Source: KBS-96 sp049585195 (GTDB lineage Bacteria; Acidobacteriota; Terriglobia; Bryobacterales; Bryobacteraceae). From it: a DNA stretch of 64,000 bases. Positions 26,105-35,166 of this stretch are shown here, piece after piece. Position 1 is the stretch's first letter. Each line of letters starts with the position of its first letter. The notes under the pieces were generated by a model, which was not told the origin of the DNA, did no database searches, and was given only the letters and a program-made list of their open reading frames with translations. The stretch lies in NCBI GenBank assembly GCA_049585195.1, contig JBAUZG010000361.1, forward strand, positions 1-64,000. Direction: 5' to 3'. Position numbers and translations under genes: made by a program.

Positions 26105-27007
26105 ATGATCGTTGCTGAACTGAGAAATGTTACGAAACGGTTTGGGCCCATCACGGCTCTCGCTGGAGTCGACCTTGCGATCAGGCGCGGGCAGGTGCTG
26201 GCCCTCCTTGGTCCAAACGGTGCTGGCAAAACTACGGCCGTACGTCTGATTCTTGGGCTGAGCTCGCCGCAATCAGGCGAGGCTCGCGTATTCGGGCGCG
26301 ATCCGCATGAAGTTGAAGCGCGCCGGCGCGTAGGCATCATGCTGCAGCTCGGACGCGTTCCGGAAACTCTCCGCGTCCGCGAGCATATTCAACTTTTTTC
26401 GAGCTACTATTCGAATCCCATGCCGCTCGAAGAAGCAATCGAGATTGCAGGCTTGAGCGGTTTGGAGAGCCGCATGTTCAGCAAGCTTTCAGGCGGCCAG
26501 CGCCAGCGCGTTTTGTTCGCTCTTGCCATCTGCGGGCGTCCGGAGCTGCTCGTGCTCGACGAACCGACGGCCTCTCTCGACGTTGAGAGCCGCCGCGGCT
26601 TGTGGAGCAACATCCGCTCCTTTGTATCGCGCGGCGGAAGCGTTCTATTGACGACGCATTATCTCGAAGAGGCCGATGCTCTGGCGGATGAAATCGTCGT
26701 CCTGAACAAAGGCAAAGTGGTAGCCGCCGGACCTCCCGACGTAATCAAAGGGCGCGCCGCCGCCCGGCGAATCCGCTGCCGGACCGTGATCGCGAAGCAC
26801 GAAATCGAAAGCCTGCCAGGCGTCGCAAGCGTTCGCGCCGACGGCGCTTCAGTCGAGATTCTCGCCGCATCCCCGGAAAACATCGTTCGCATTCTGCTGA
26901 ATCGCGATCCGGAGCTCAGCGGCCTCGAGATTACCGGAGCCGCTCTCGAAGATGCATTCCTCGTACTCACCGAAACACAAAAAGAACCCATGGAGGTATT
27001 AGCCTGA
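26105..27007 (+). CDS. ABC transporter ATP-binding protein
   Basis: 300 residues. Cytosolic ATPase of an ABC-2 type exporter: Walker A LGPNGAGKTTAVRLIL, signature KLSGGQRQRVLFAL, Walker B LLVLDEPTASLDVESRRG, H-loop LLTTHYLEEADALA. The C-terminal 80 residues match the usual accessory tail of the drug/antibiotic exporter subfamily. TGATG overlap with the permease that follows. Substrate not readable; linkage to a DesK/DesR-like pair suggests membrane-stress or antibiotic response. Confidence 0.95.
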   Translation: MIVAELRNVTKRFGPITALAGVDLAIRRGQVLALLGPNGAGKTTAVRLILGLSSPQSGEARVFGRDPHEVEARRRVGIMLQLGRVPETLRVREHIQLFSSYYSNPMPLEEAIEIAGLSGLESRMFSKLSGGQRQRVLFALAICGRPELLVLDEPTASLDVESRRGLWSNIRSFVSRGGSVLLTTHYLEEADALADEIVVLNKGKVVAAGPPDVIKGRAAARRIRCRTVIAKHEIESLPGVASVRADGASVEILAASPENIVRILLNRDPELSGLEITGAALEDAFLVLTETQKEPMEVLA

Positions 27008-27753
27008 TGAAACCTTATCTGTACGAAACCAAAAGTGAATTTCTTTCCTTGATGCGCATGCCGCGCTACGCAATATCCACGTTGATCCTGCCGCTGCTTT
27101 TCTACTGTTTCTTCGGTCTTGGGCTTGCGAAACGGTTCGGCCACGGCGCTGCCGCCGTTTACCTCGGCTCCTACAGCGCTTGGGGCGTCATGGGCGCTTG
27201 TCTGTGGGGAATCGGCGCTGCGGTCGCGAGCGAACGCGGCTTCGGATGGCTGCAACTGAAGCGCGCCAGCCCCATGCCGCCTTTGGCCTACTTCGTCGCC
27301 AAACTCGCCTCCGCCTTCCTTTTCAGTACACTGGTGATGATCGGCATGTTTCTGCTGGCCGGTTTTTTCGGCGGCGTTCACTTCCCTGTTTCGCGCTGGG
27401 TGCTTCTTGCGCTGGCACTTTGGGCGGGCACAATCCCGTTCTGCGCTCTCGGTTTCCTGCTCGGCTATCTCATGGGCCCCACCTCCGCGCCGGCCGTTGT
27501 CAATCTCGTATTCCTGCCGATGTTGTTTCTCTCCGGCATCTGGATTCCGCTCCAATTTCTGCCCGAGTACATTCAGCACATCGCTCCAGCGCTGCCCTCC
27601 TATCACCTGGCGCAATTGACGTCGGCAGTCGTCGGCGCCGGATCGAAACTCTCGCCGGTCGCTAGCCTCGAGGCGCTCTTTGCCTTCACACTCATCTTCG
27701 GCGGCGCGGCATGGCTCGCCTGGCGCCGCGAAGAAACCAAGGTGTATGGGTAG
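27007..27753 (+). CDS. ABC-2 type transporter permease
   Basis: 248 residues with six predicted membrane helices (for example LILPLLFYCFFGLGLAKRF, LVMIGMFLLAGFFGG, FCALGFLLGYLMG). The conserved ABC-2 loop is LPSYHLAQLTSAVVG. Translationally coupled to the ATPase upstream (TGATG) and overlapping the histidine kinase start by eight bases. Confidence 0.92.
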   Translation: MKPYLYETKSEFLSLMRMPRYAISTLILPLLFYCFFGLGLAKRFGHGAAAVYLGSYSAWGVMGACLWGIGAAVASERGFGWLQLKRASPMPPLAYFVAKLASAFLFSTLVMIGMFLLAGFFGGVHFPVSRWVLLALALWAGTIPFCALGFLLGYLMGPTSAPAVVNLVFLPMLFLSGIWIPLQFLPEYIQHIAPALPSYHLAQLTSAVVGAGSKLSPVASLEALFAFTLIFGGAAWLAWRREETKVYG

Positions 27754-28867
27754 CTTCTACTACGCCCCGAACAATAAGAAGTACCCGTTCCTGCCTCCCG
27801 GGCACGCGCAGCGATGGCTTTCCTACATCTGGCTCGCCTATCTCTTCTGGTTCATTTTGTCAGGGATTGCGCGAGCCAAATCGTGGGAAGCCTGGCTGGC
27901 TCTCGTTTTGGGTTTGGCCATTTTCCTGCCGCTCTATTTCGCCGCATTCTGGATACAAGGGCGGAGGGTCTTATGGATCGTTGCCGCCGAGTGCCTTCTA
28001 GGCACGGTGTGCGCTACCTGGAACCCTGGGGCAGCGGTGTTCTTTGTCTATGCCGCGGCCGCGTTGTGCCAGTTGAATAGCGTCAAGGCGTGCATCTGGT
28101 CGCTTGCAGGAATTCTGCTCTGGATAAGCGTCGATGCAGCGCAGTTCCAGCGCTCGCCCGAATTCTGGATTAGCGGTGGTCTCTCAGCGATTTTTGTCGG
28201 ACTGATCTCCCTGTGGCGCATTCAGGAATGTCGCACACGCGCGCGGCTCGATCTCGCGCAAGGCGAAGTCGAACGACTTGCTAAAATCGCCGAGCGCGAG
28301 CGCATTGCCCGCGATCTGCACGACCTGCTGGGACACACCCTTTCGCTCATTGTCCTCAAGTCCGAAGTCGCTTCAAAATTTGCGGATATCGATCCGGTTC
28401 GCGCCGCAACCGAGATTCACGAGGTAGAGCGAATCTCGCGAGAAGCGCTGGCGCAGGTACGAGCAGCGGTTCGCGGTTATTGTTCGGCAGGGTTTGCCGC
28501 GGAATTGCAGCACGCTCGCGAGGCTCTTGAAACGGCGGGTATCGACGTCCACTGCGATACGCAGCTCGCGCGCTTGCCGGCGCAACAAGAAAGTGTATTG
28601 GCTCTGGCCCTCCGCGAAGCCGTTACAAACGTCGTTCGCCACTCTTCCGCCCGCTCCTGCCAAATTTACCTCGGGAACGCTCACGGTGCTGTCGAGCTTC
28701 AAATAAAGGACGATGGCCGAGGATCTTCCGTCGAAGAAGGATTCGGCCTCAGCGGCATGCGTGAACGCATCGAGGCGATCGGTGGCACACTCGAAAAAGA
28801 TGGCTCGCGCGGCATGCATTTGCTGATTCGCCTGCCGGGGCCAGCCGCCGCATCGGGCGCGGCATGA
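27746..28867 (+). CDS. Sensor histidine kinase, DesK/HisKA_3 type
   Basis: 373 residues. Four to five N-terminal membrane helices without a large extracellular domain (about 20-155), a coiled linker, the phosphorylation motif ERERIARDLHDLLGHTL, and a HATPase_c domain (ALREAVTNVVRHSSARSC, DDGRGSSVEEGFGLSGMRER). This is the intramembrane-sensing layout of DesK, which senses membrane fluidity or antimicrobial stress. ATG at 27746 is taken over the longer ORF because it overlaps the permease stop; the next gene overlaps its stop as ATGA. Confidence 0.92.
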   Translation: MGSFYYAPNNKKYPFLPPGHAQRWLSYIWLAYLFWFILSGIARAKSWEAWLALVLGLAIFLPLYFAAFWIQGRRVLWIVAAECLLGTVCATWNPGAAVFFVYAAAALCQLNSVKACIWSLAGILLWISVDAAQFQRSPEFWISGGLSAIFVGLISLWRIQECRTRARLDLAQGEVERLAKIAERERIARDLHDLLGHTLSLIVLKSEVASKFADIDPVRAATEIHEVERISREALAQVRAAVRGYCSAGFAAELQHAREALETAGIDVHCDTQLARLPAQQESVLALALREAVTNVVRHSSARSCQIYLGNAHGAVELQIKDDGRGSSVEEGFGLSGMRERIEAIGGTLEKDGSRGMHLLIRLPGPAAASGAA

Positions 28868-29469
28868 AAATCCGGGTCTTAATCGCTGAAGATCAGGGCA
28901 TGGTGCTGGGAGCTCTCGGCGCCTTGCTCGGCATGGAGCCCGATATCGAAGTGGTTGGCAAGGCGGCAAACGGGCTCGAAGCGCTGAACGCAATCTCCGC
29001 TGTTAAGCCGGACGTCGTTCTCACCGATATCGAAATGCCTCAAATGACCGGACTCGAGCTGGCCGCAGAACTAAAGAGGCGCCGCTTGTCCTGCCGTGTC
29101 ATTATCCTCACTACCTTTGCCCGCTCCGGCTATCTCCGCCGCGCCCTCGATGCCGGAGTCAGCGGGTATCTGCTGAAAGACTCGCCATCGAAAATACTCG
29201 CCAGCGGCATTCGAAACGTCCACAATGGCAAACGCGCCATCGATCCTGAACTCGCTGCCGAAGCATGGTCGGAAGCAGACCCATTAACCGATCGCGAACG
29301 CCAGGTCCTCCGTCTCGCCGCTGAAGGCGCAACTGGCGCGGAAATTGCCGGACAGCTCAGGCTTTCGGAGGGCACAGTCCGCAACTACCTTTCTGAAGCC
29401 ATCAGCAAACTCGGCGCATCCAACCGCACTGAAGCCGCTCGCATTGCTCGTCAAAGGGGCTGGCTGTAG
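28864..29469 (+). CDS. LuxR/DesR-type response regulator
   Basis: 201 residues. Receiver domain with LIAEDQGMVLGALGALL, phosphorylation site in VVLTDIEMPQMTG and lysine in YLLKDSPSKI; C-terminal LuxR helix-turn-helix (LTDRERQVLRLAAEGATG, LSEGTVRNYLSEAISKLG). Partner of the kinase it overlaps, and the likely regulator of the linked exporter. Confidence 0.95.
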   Translation: MKIRVLIAEDQGMVLGALGALLGMEPDIEVVGKAANGLEALNAISAVKPDVVLTDIEMPQMTGLELAAELKRRRLSCRVIILTTFARSGYLRRALDAGVSGYLLKDSPSKILASGIRNVHNGKRAIDPELAAEAWSEADPLTDRERQVLRLAAEGATGAEIAGQLRLSEGTVRNYLSEAISKLGASNRTEAARIARQRGWL

Positions 29470-29477
29470 CCGAGCCT

Positions 29478-29486
29478 TGATATCAT
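29478..29486 (+). promoter_or_regulatory. Extended -10 promoter for tannase-family gene
   Basis: TGATATCAT: TGn plus TATCAT (five of six matches), ten bases before the ATG at 29497. It predicts a leader of only a few bases; no Shine-Dalgarno. Confidence 0.4.
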
Positions 29487-29496
29487 TTTTCCCTGC

Positions 29497-31071
29497 ATGA
29501 AAATTTGGGCTCTTGCCGCGATCGCCTGCTTTTCCGTTCTCCGAACCATCCCGCTTCCGGCATACGCGGGCGATTGCGAGAGTCTTTCCCGCAGCAACCT
29601 AGCGAATTCGACGATCACAACCGCTCAAACCATCTCCACCGGGAACTTCACTTCGCCGTATGGCGACGCAATCGACAAGCTCTCGTCATTTTGCCGGGTC
29701 GCCGGTGTGATCGAGCCTTCAAGCGACTCCTACATTCGGTTCGAGGTGTGGCTGCCGGCGAATTGGAATGGAAAATATCTGGGAGTCGGCAATGGAGGGT
29801 TCGCGGGTTCGATCGGCTACAAGTCGCTGGCCAACAATGTAAACCACGGCTACGCTACGGCGGGTACCGACACCGGACATCAGGCCGAAGCGGGCGACGC
29901 GAGCTGGGCATTCCACCATTCGGAAAAAATCACCGACTTCGGCTATCGTGCGCTTCATTTGACAACTGTCAATGCCAAGAGTCTGATGAAAGAGTTTTAC
30001 AGCCGGAGCCCCCAACACTCTTACTTCGCCAGTTGCTCCGATGGCGGGCGCGAAGCGCTCATGGAAGCCCAGCGCTTCCCCTCCGATTTCGACGGTATCC
30101 TCGCCGGCGCGCCCGCAAATTTCTGGACCCACCTGGTGGCGGGCGGCGTTGTAACCGCGCAAGCTCTGACGGGCAACCCGGCTGCGTACATTTCGAGCCT
30201 GAAGATGCCCGCCATCAACAAGGCCGCGCTCGGCGCCTGCGACGCTCAGGATGGCGTTAAGGACGGGATTATTAACGACCCCTTCCGTTGCCGGTTCGAC
30301 CCGTCGGTCTTGCGATGCAAAGACGTGGACTCGCTAACATGCCTCACATCGCCTCAGATTACCGCCCTCGAGCGGATTTATGCGGGCAGCCGCAATTCCG
30401 CCGGCGCGCGCATCTTCCCAGGCTTCATGCCCGGAAGTGAAGACGGATGGGGGCTTTGGGTGATTGGCTTCGCCCCCGGCGGAAGCTTCGGCTATCTGTA
30501 TGTGGAAAACTATTTCCGCTACATGGTCTTCGACGATCCGGCTTGGGAGATTCTCCATGCTTCCGCGGACGAAGTCGAGAAAGCGGCCGACGAAAAGACC
30601 GCCCATGCTCTCAACGCGACCGATCCCAACCTTCACAGCTTCCACGCCCTAGGCGGTAAGCTCATCCTCTATCACGGCTGGAACGATCCGGCGATTTCGC
30701 CGGTCAATACCATCAACTATTACGAAAGCGTACTCAAGACTATGGGCGGTGTGGCGACTTCGGAATCTGTACGCCTGTACATGGTCCCCGGAATGGCGCA
30801 CTGTTCATCAGGTCCGGGCCCCAACTCATTCGGCCAGTCTGGTCCCGGCGCGGTCGACAGCCCCCAAGCAAGTATTTACTCCGCCCTCGAACATTGGGTG
30901 GAAAAGGGCGCGCCGCCGGATCAAATCATCGCGAAAAAATACGTTGAAGACAATCCTTCGAAGGCTCTTGTCATGAGCCGTCCGCTCTGCCCTTATCCGC
31001 AAGTCGCAAAGTACAAAGGATTCGGCGATACCAACGACGCTTCGAGCTTCACTTGCACGACCGAGAAGTAA
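29497..31071 (+). CDS. Tannase/feruloyl esterase-family hydrolase, exported
   Basis: 524 residues with signal peptide (IACFSVLRTIPLPAYAG). Catalytic serine in FASCSDGGREALMEA, where the cysteine before the serine pairs with the cysteine after the catalytic histidine (VPGMAHCSSGPG); the aspartate is in LYHGWNDPAISP. This CS-D-HC arrangement is diagnostic of the tannase/feruloyl esterase family, which releases gallic or ferulic acid from plant esters. Substrate not predictable. Located in the periplasm or outside the cell. Confidence 0.9.
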   Translation: MKIWALAAIACFSVLRTIPLPAYAGDCESLSRSNLANSTITTAQTISTGNFTSPYGDAIDKLSSFCRVAGVIEPSSDSYIRFEVWLPANWNGKYLGVGNGGFAGSIGYKSLANNVNHGYATAGTDTGHQAEAGDASWAFHHSEKITDFGYRALHLTTVNAKSLMKEFYSRSPQHSYFASCSDGGREALMEAQRFPSDFDGILAGAPANFWTHLVAGGVVTAQALTGNPAAYISSLKMPAINKAALGACDAQDGVKDGIINDPFRCRFDPSVLRCKDVDSLTCLTSPQITALERIYAGSRNSAGARIFPGFMPGSEDGWGLWVIGFAPGGSFGYLYVENYFRYMVFDDPAWEILHASADEVEKAADEKTAHALNATDPNLHSFHALGGKLILYHGWNDPAISPVNTINYYESVLKTMGGVATSESVRLYMVPGMAHCSSGPGPNSFGQSGPGAVDSPQASIYSALEHWVEKGAPPDQIIAKKYVEDNPSKALVMSRPLCPYPQVAKYKGFGDTNDASSFTCTTEK

Positions 31072-32267
31072 GTAGTGACCGCGCCTGCCCGGCTTCACCA
31101 TACTCGAGCCGTCTGCGCTGGTCATTTTCCACAAATCGCTTTTCAGACGAACTGGCAGCGCTTCGGAAAGCCGGCGAGCCGCTTCTCGACCTGACGATCT
31201 CAAATCCAACTTCCGCCGATCTCGCTTATCCTCACGCCGAGATAGCCCAGGCGCTCGGCAGCATCGAAAGGCTGTCCTATGAGCCCGATCCCGCAGGGAG
31301 CATCGTAGCTCGCGAAGCCATCGCTTCGTATTACGCTGTGCGGAACATCTCAGTATCGGTCGAGCGGATTCTACTCACTGCAAGCACCAGCGAAGCCTAC
31401 GCCTTCCTCTTTAAACTGCTGTGCAATCCAGAGGACGAGGTGCTTATTCCGCTGCCATCCTATCCGCTGTTTGAATATTTGGCCTCGCTCGAATGCATTC
31501 GCACGGTGCCCTACTGGCTGCGGTACGACGGAAACTGGCATGTAGATTTCTCCACGATCGAAGCCGGAATCTCGCGCCGGACCCGCGCTATCGTTGTAGT
31601 GAATCCTAACAATCCCACTGGCTCGCTTCTAAGCAGCGATGAAGTCATTCGGCTGATGGACTGCGCCCGCCGCCACAACCTTCCGGTGATTGCCGATGAA
31701 GTGTTCTCCGATTACCCGCTCACCCCATCGGGCGCCCCTATCCAAAGCCTGATCAATCGGAGCGAAATGCTTACGTTCTCGCTAAACGGCCTTTCAAAAT
31801 CGGCGGGTATGCCGCAAATGAAACTCGGCTGGATTGTCGTGAGCGGCCCCGCGCAACAGGCCGAGGATTGCCGCAACCGCCTCGAGCTCATCCTCGATAC
31901 ATATCTCTCGCCCGGTACACCCGTCCAGTACGCCCTGCCGAAGCTGCTCGAAATCGGACGCGATCTTCAGAATCAGATTCGAACCCGAATAGGGGAGAAC
32001 TTGAGTGTCTTGGAAAGCGCTCTACACGGGTCACCTGCCAATGTGCTCCGGGCCGAAGCTGGTTGGTCGGCCATCGTCCACGTTCCGCGAACCCGATCGG
32101 GCGAAGAATGGGCGCTCGCCTTGCTGACGAAACACCACGTTGTCGTGCAGCCCGGATACTTTTACGACCTGCCGGGCGAAGCGTTTCTGGTCGTCAGTTT
32201 GCTGACTGCGCCGGCTCCGTTTCGCGAGGGAATCGCCAAACTTCGCGAAGCAGTTTCACTGCCCTAA
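31053..32267 (+). CDS. Class I/II pyridoxal-phosphate aminotransferase
   Basis: About 404 residues. Fold-type I aminotransferase: AIVVVNPNNPTGSLL, IADEVFSDYPL, PLP lysine in FSLNGLSKSAGMPQMKLGW, and the N-terminal LLDLTISNPTSADLAYP. Amino-acid donor not predictable. The only in-frame start is TTG at 31053, overlapping the tannase gene by 19 bases; homologues would begin about 10 residues later, so the true start may be unusual. Confidence 0.88.
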   Translation: MHDREVSSDRACPASPYSSRLRWSFSTNRFSDELAALRKAGEPLLDLTISNPTSADLAYPHAEIAQALGSIERLSYEPDPAGSIVAREAIASYYAVRNISVSVERILLTASTSEAYAFLFKLLCNPEDEVLIPLPSYPLFEYLASLECIRTVPYWLRYDGNWHVDFSTIEAGISRRTRAIVVVNPNNPTGSLLSSDEVIRLMDCARRHNLPVIADEVFSDYPLTPSGAPIQSLINRSEMLTFSLNGLSKSAGMPQMKLGWIVVSGPAQQAEDCRNRLELILDTYLSPGTPVQYALPKLLEIGRDLQNQIRTRIGENLSVLESALHGSPANVLRAEAGWSAIVHVPRTRSGEEWALALLTKHHVVVQPGYFYDLPGEAFLVVSLLTAPAPFREGIAKLREAVSLP

Positions 32268-32391
32268 CCGAAGTTCCACACTTGATCAATCATCCGAATC
32301 CACGACCTTCGTTTCCGAGCCACGACCGCCAGGGAGTGGTCTAACGGACTTCAGCTAGCCCGCCCACCCGAATGTTAGGATAGGTATTTGT

Positions 32392-32494
32392 CAGGTTCCG
32401 GGCTCCGTGCAATGGGCGGTTGCAAACCCCGCCAGGTCCGGAAGGGAGCAACGGTAGCGGCTTAGCTTGTGTGCCGCGGATCACCCGGGGCCTG
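32392..32494 (+). ncRNA. ffs: Small SRP RNA (4.5S type)
   Basis: Perfectly paired ends, CAGGTTCCGGG with CCCGGGGCCTG (11 pairs counting two G-U), flank the conserved apical region CAGGTCCGGAAGGGAGCA, the Ffh-binding domain of bacterial 4.5S RNA, followed by the GTGTGCCG region of the 3' strand. Length 103, typical of the short eubacterial form. It lies 62 bases before dnaX, a position seen in many bacteria. It is the scaffold for Ffh in co-translational membrane targeting. Confidence 0.93.
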
Positions 32495-32556
32495 GCGAGC
32501 GCACAGTTGGTTGATGGCGTTGTGCGCGATCAGGGAACACGCCTCTTTCGCCTTCC

Positions 32557-34200
32557 ATGTATCAGGTCATCGCGAGGAAGTATCGCCCGCAGTCGTTCGG
32601 CGAACTTATTGGCCAGCAACCAATTCGAAAGACTCTCGAGAACGCGATCCTCGCCGGCCGCCTCGCACATGGCTATATTTTCGCGGGCCAGCGGGGCACC
32701 GGTAAAACGTCCGTGGCCCGAATCCTCGCGCGTTGTTTGAACTGCGTGGAAGGGCCGGCGGTCGAGCCCTGCGGCCATTGCGCAAGTTGCCTCGAAATCG
32801 CGGCCGGAGGCTCGCCCGACGTCATCGAGATTGACGCAGCGTCCAACCGGGGCATCAATGAAATGCGCGAGCTGCGCGAAAACGTCCGCTACCGTCCCGC
32901 GCGCGACCGGTATAAGGTTTTCATCATCGATGAGGCGCACCAGATCACCAGCGAAGCTTTCAATGCCTTGCTGAAAACGTTGGAAGAGCCGCCCGAATGG
33001 GCCGTGTTTGTCCTCTGTACTACCGAAGTTCACAAGATTCCGAATACGATCGCCTCCCGCTGTCAACAGTTCAGCTTTCGCTCTGTCGAATTCTCAGAGC
33101 TGATGGAGCGAATGGAGTACATCGTAAAGCAGGAAGGCATCGAAGCCGACCAGGGAACGCTCGCCCTCATTGCGCAGGCGGGAGAGGGCAGCGTGCGCGA
33201 CTCATTATCGGCGCTCGACCAGGCGATTGCCTGCTGCGGCAAGGTTCTCAACGTCGAAAGTGTTCGCGCCTTACTCGGAATGTTTGGAGCTGAGTCGTTC
33301 CGTGCTGTCGCCGAAGCCGTACGCGATCAGTCGAGCGAGCGCATGCTTGAGATCGTGCAGGAGCTCGAGCACAATGGCAAAAGTCTCCAGCATTTCTGCC
33401 GTGAGCTCGTCCGGTACTGGCGCAATCTGCTGGTTGCGAAGATCGCGGCGAAGCCGACTCGCCTGATTGCGGCTTCCTCTGCTGAGCAGCAATCTCTACT
33501 CGAAGTCGCCGCCGGGTTCAGCGAAGAGGACTTGACTCGGTATCTGCACCTCACGCTCGATCTGTTTAAGACCCTGCAAGCTTCCCTCCAGCCTCGCTTT
33601 CATCTGGAGCTCGGCCTGGTAAAACTAGTCCAGGTAGGTAAGCTGCAGCCCATCGAAGAGGCGATAGCGGAACTTGAGAGCGGAGCGTCGCCCGGTTCTC
33701 ATCCGTTACGAGCCAGTGTCCCGGCGCCTCGAACCGAAATCGCACGGCTGGCGCCCGGTCCGGTCAAAGCTGTGCAGCCGCTGCCGGAAAAGCCGGTGAC
33801 CCCGAAGCCTAAAACCGGCGATTTTAAGAGCGATCTTCATTCCGCTCTTCTCGAAGATGGCATGAAGATGAGCGCCGACGCCGTTGAACATTCCCTTGTC
33901 CATCTGGCGGAGTCCGAAGTTGTCTTTACCACTGCTAAAACGTTCGCTCTTGGGCTTCGCGATGCCGCTGTCGCAAAAACTGTTTCAGCCCTCGCCGGAA
34001 AACCCATCAAGGTTCGCGTCGAGATTGACGCATCGGCGGTGGCGCCAGGCCTCTCCACCTCCACGGCTAACAACGGCGATTCGACGCCCGCTGCCGATAA
34101 CGGCCTCGCGCAACGCGCCCTATCGCATCCCGCCGTTAAGCGGTTCCAGGAATTGTTTCCCGGCTCCCACGTGCGCGCCGTGCGAAATTTGAATGAGTAG
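32557..34200 (+). CDS. dnaX: DNA polymerase III subunits gamma/tau
   Basis: 547 residues. Clamp-loader ATPase. N-terminal YQVIARKYRPQSFGELIGQ, Walker A GQRGTGKTSVARILARC, four zinc-binding cysteines (CLNCVEGPAVEPCGHCASC), Walker B VFIIDEAHQITSEAFNALL and SRC motif IASRCQQFSF. The domain III collar follows to about 360, then a Pro/Lys-rich linker and a C-terminal domain. No A-rich slippery sequence typical of the E. coli frameshift was noticed. First of a dnaX-ybaB-recR set. Confidence 0.97.
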   Translation: MYQVIARKYRPQSFGELIGQQPIRKTLENAILAGRLAHGYIFAGQRGTGKTSVARILARCLNCVEGPAVEPCGHCASCLEIAAGGSPDVIEIDAASNRGINEMRELRENVRYRPARDRYKVFIIDEAHQITSEAFNALLKTLEEPPEWAVFVLCTTEVHKIPNTIASRCQQFSFRSVEFSELMERMEYIVKQEGIEADQGTLALIAQAGEGSVRDSLSALDQAIACCGKVLNVESVRALLGMFGAESFRAVAEAVRDQSSERMLEIVQELEHNGKSLQHFCRELVRYWRNLLVAKIAAKPTRLIAASSAEQQSLLEVAAGFSEEDLTRYLHLTLDLFKTLQASLQPRFHLELGLVKLVQVGKLQPIEEAIAELESGASPGSHPLRASVPAPRTEIARLAPGPVKAVQPLPEKPVTPKPKTGDFKSDLHSALLEDGMKMSADAVEHSLVHLAESEVVFTTAKTFALGLRDAAVAKTVSALAGKPIKVRVEIDASAVAPGLSTSTANNGDSTPAADNGLAQRALSHPAVKRFQELFPGSHVRAVRNLNE

Positions 34201-34215
34201 GAAACGCGAGGATCA

Positions 34216-34524
34216 ATGAAACTTCCCGGTAACATGCAGGCCATGATGAAGCAGGCGCAGCAGATGCAGCAGAAACTCCAGGAGGAGATTGCCGCCATCC
34301 GGGTTGAGGCTTCCGCCGGAGGCGGAATGGTAACTGTCAAGATGGACGGTCAGAAGAACCTGCTGAGCGTAAAAATCGATCCGGAGGTGGCCGGAGATTT
34401 GGAAATGCTGCAGGACATGATCGTGGCCGCGAGCAACGAGGCTACGAAAAAAGTAGACGAAGAGGCTTCGGGGAAAATGGGCGGAATGCTAGGCGGGCTT
34501 GGATTGCCGCCCGGGCTGCTCTAG
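34216..34524 (+). CDS. YbaB/EbfC nucleoid-associated protein
   Basis: 102 residues. N-terminal helix rich in methionine and glutamine (MQAMMKQAQQMQQKLQEEI), the conserved VEASAGGGMVTVKMDGQ and SVKIDPEV, and a Gly-rich tail. Binds DNA as a dimer. Sits between dnaX and recR as in most bacteria. Confidence 0.95.
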   Translation: MKLPGNMQAMMKQAQQMQQKLQEEIAAIRVEASAGGGMVTVKMDGQKNLLSVKIDPEVAGDLEMLQDMIVAASNEATKKVDEEASGKMGGMLGGLGLPPGLL

Positions 34525-34546
34525 GCGCGCCTTCGCTCGCCACGTT

Positions 34547-35146
34547 ATGCCGGAATTTGCGGAACCAATGGCTCGGTTGATTGCCGAATGCAAGCGGCTG
34601 CCGGGCATCGGACAAAAATCGGCGCAGCGGATCGCATTTCACTTGCTGCGGGCGCCGCGCGACGACGCCGAAAGGCTCGCCCAAGCCTTGATCGATATCA
34701 AGGACAAGCTGACACTCTGCGCTCAGTGCAATAACATCAGCGATTCCGAACTTTGTCTTTACTGCCGCGATCCTCATCGCGATCACGCCTTGCTGTGCGT
34801 TGTCGAAGAGCCGCATAATATACTTCCCATCGAAACGGCCAATTCCTTTCGCGGCGTCTATCACGTTCTCCACGGAGCGATATCGCCGCTTCGCGGCATT
34901 GGTCCCGAACAATTGAAAATCCAGGGACTCATCGGCCGCCTCGAGAACAGCGTCATTCAAGAGGTCATCCTCGCCACAAACCCGACCGTCGAAGGAGAAG
35001 CTACCGCGGTATACCTTTCACGATTACTAAAACCATTGGGTCCGCGTGTCACGCGCATCGGCATGGGCATCCCGGTCGGCAGCGATCTCGAGTTTGCAGA
35101 CGAGGTGACGATGTCCCGGTCGCTCGAAAACCGCCGTGAGATGTAG
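34547..35146 (+). CDS. recR: Recombination protein RecR
   Basis: 199 residues. Acts with RecF and RecO in gap repair. Helix-hairpin-helix CKRLPGIGQKSAQRIAFHLL, four-cysteine zinc finger CAQCNNISDSELCLYC, and a Toprim domain (LLCVVEEPHNILPIE, ATNPTVEGEATAVYL). Start at ATG 34547 rather than the longer in-frame ORF from 34499, which would overlap ybaB. Confidence 0.96.
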   Translation: MPEFAEPMARLIAECKRLPGIGQKSAQRIAFHLLRAPRDDAERLAQALIDIKDKLTLCAQCNNISDSELCLYCRDPHRDHALLCVVEEPHNILPIETANSFRGVYHVLHGAISPLRGIGPEQLKIQGLIGRLENSVIQEVILATNPTVEGEATAVYLSRLLKPLGPRVTRIGMGIPVGSDLEFADEVTMSRSLENRREM

Positions 35147-35166
35147 AACGGCTGGCGCCGCTGCTT

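Noticed and set aside
26659..27615. 318-codon minus-strand frame opposite the ABC ATPase and permease
   Set aside because: It is antisense to two genes with clear motifs, has no recognisable domain and is rich in residues expected from reversed GC-rich codons.
33700..34200. Programmed frameshift site in dnaX
   Set aside because: No A-rich slippery heptamer was seen in the linker region.
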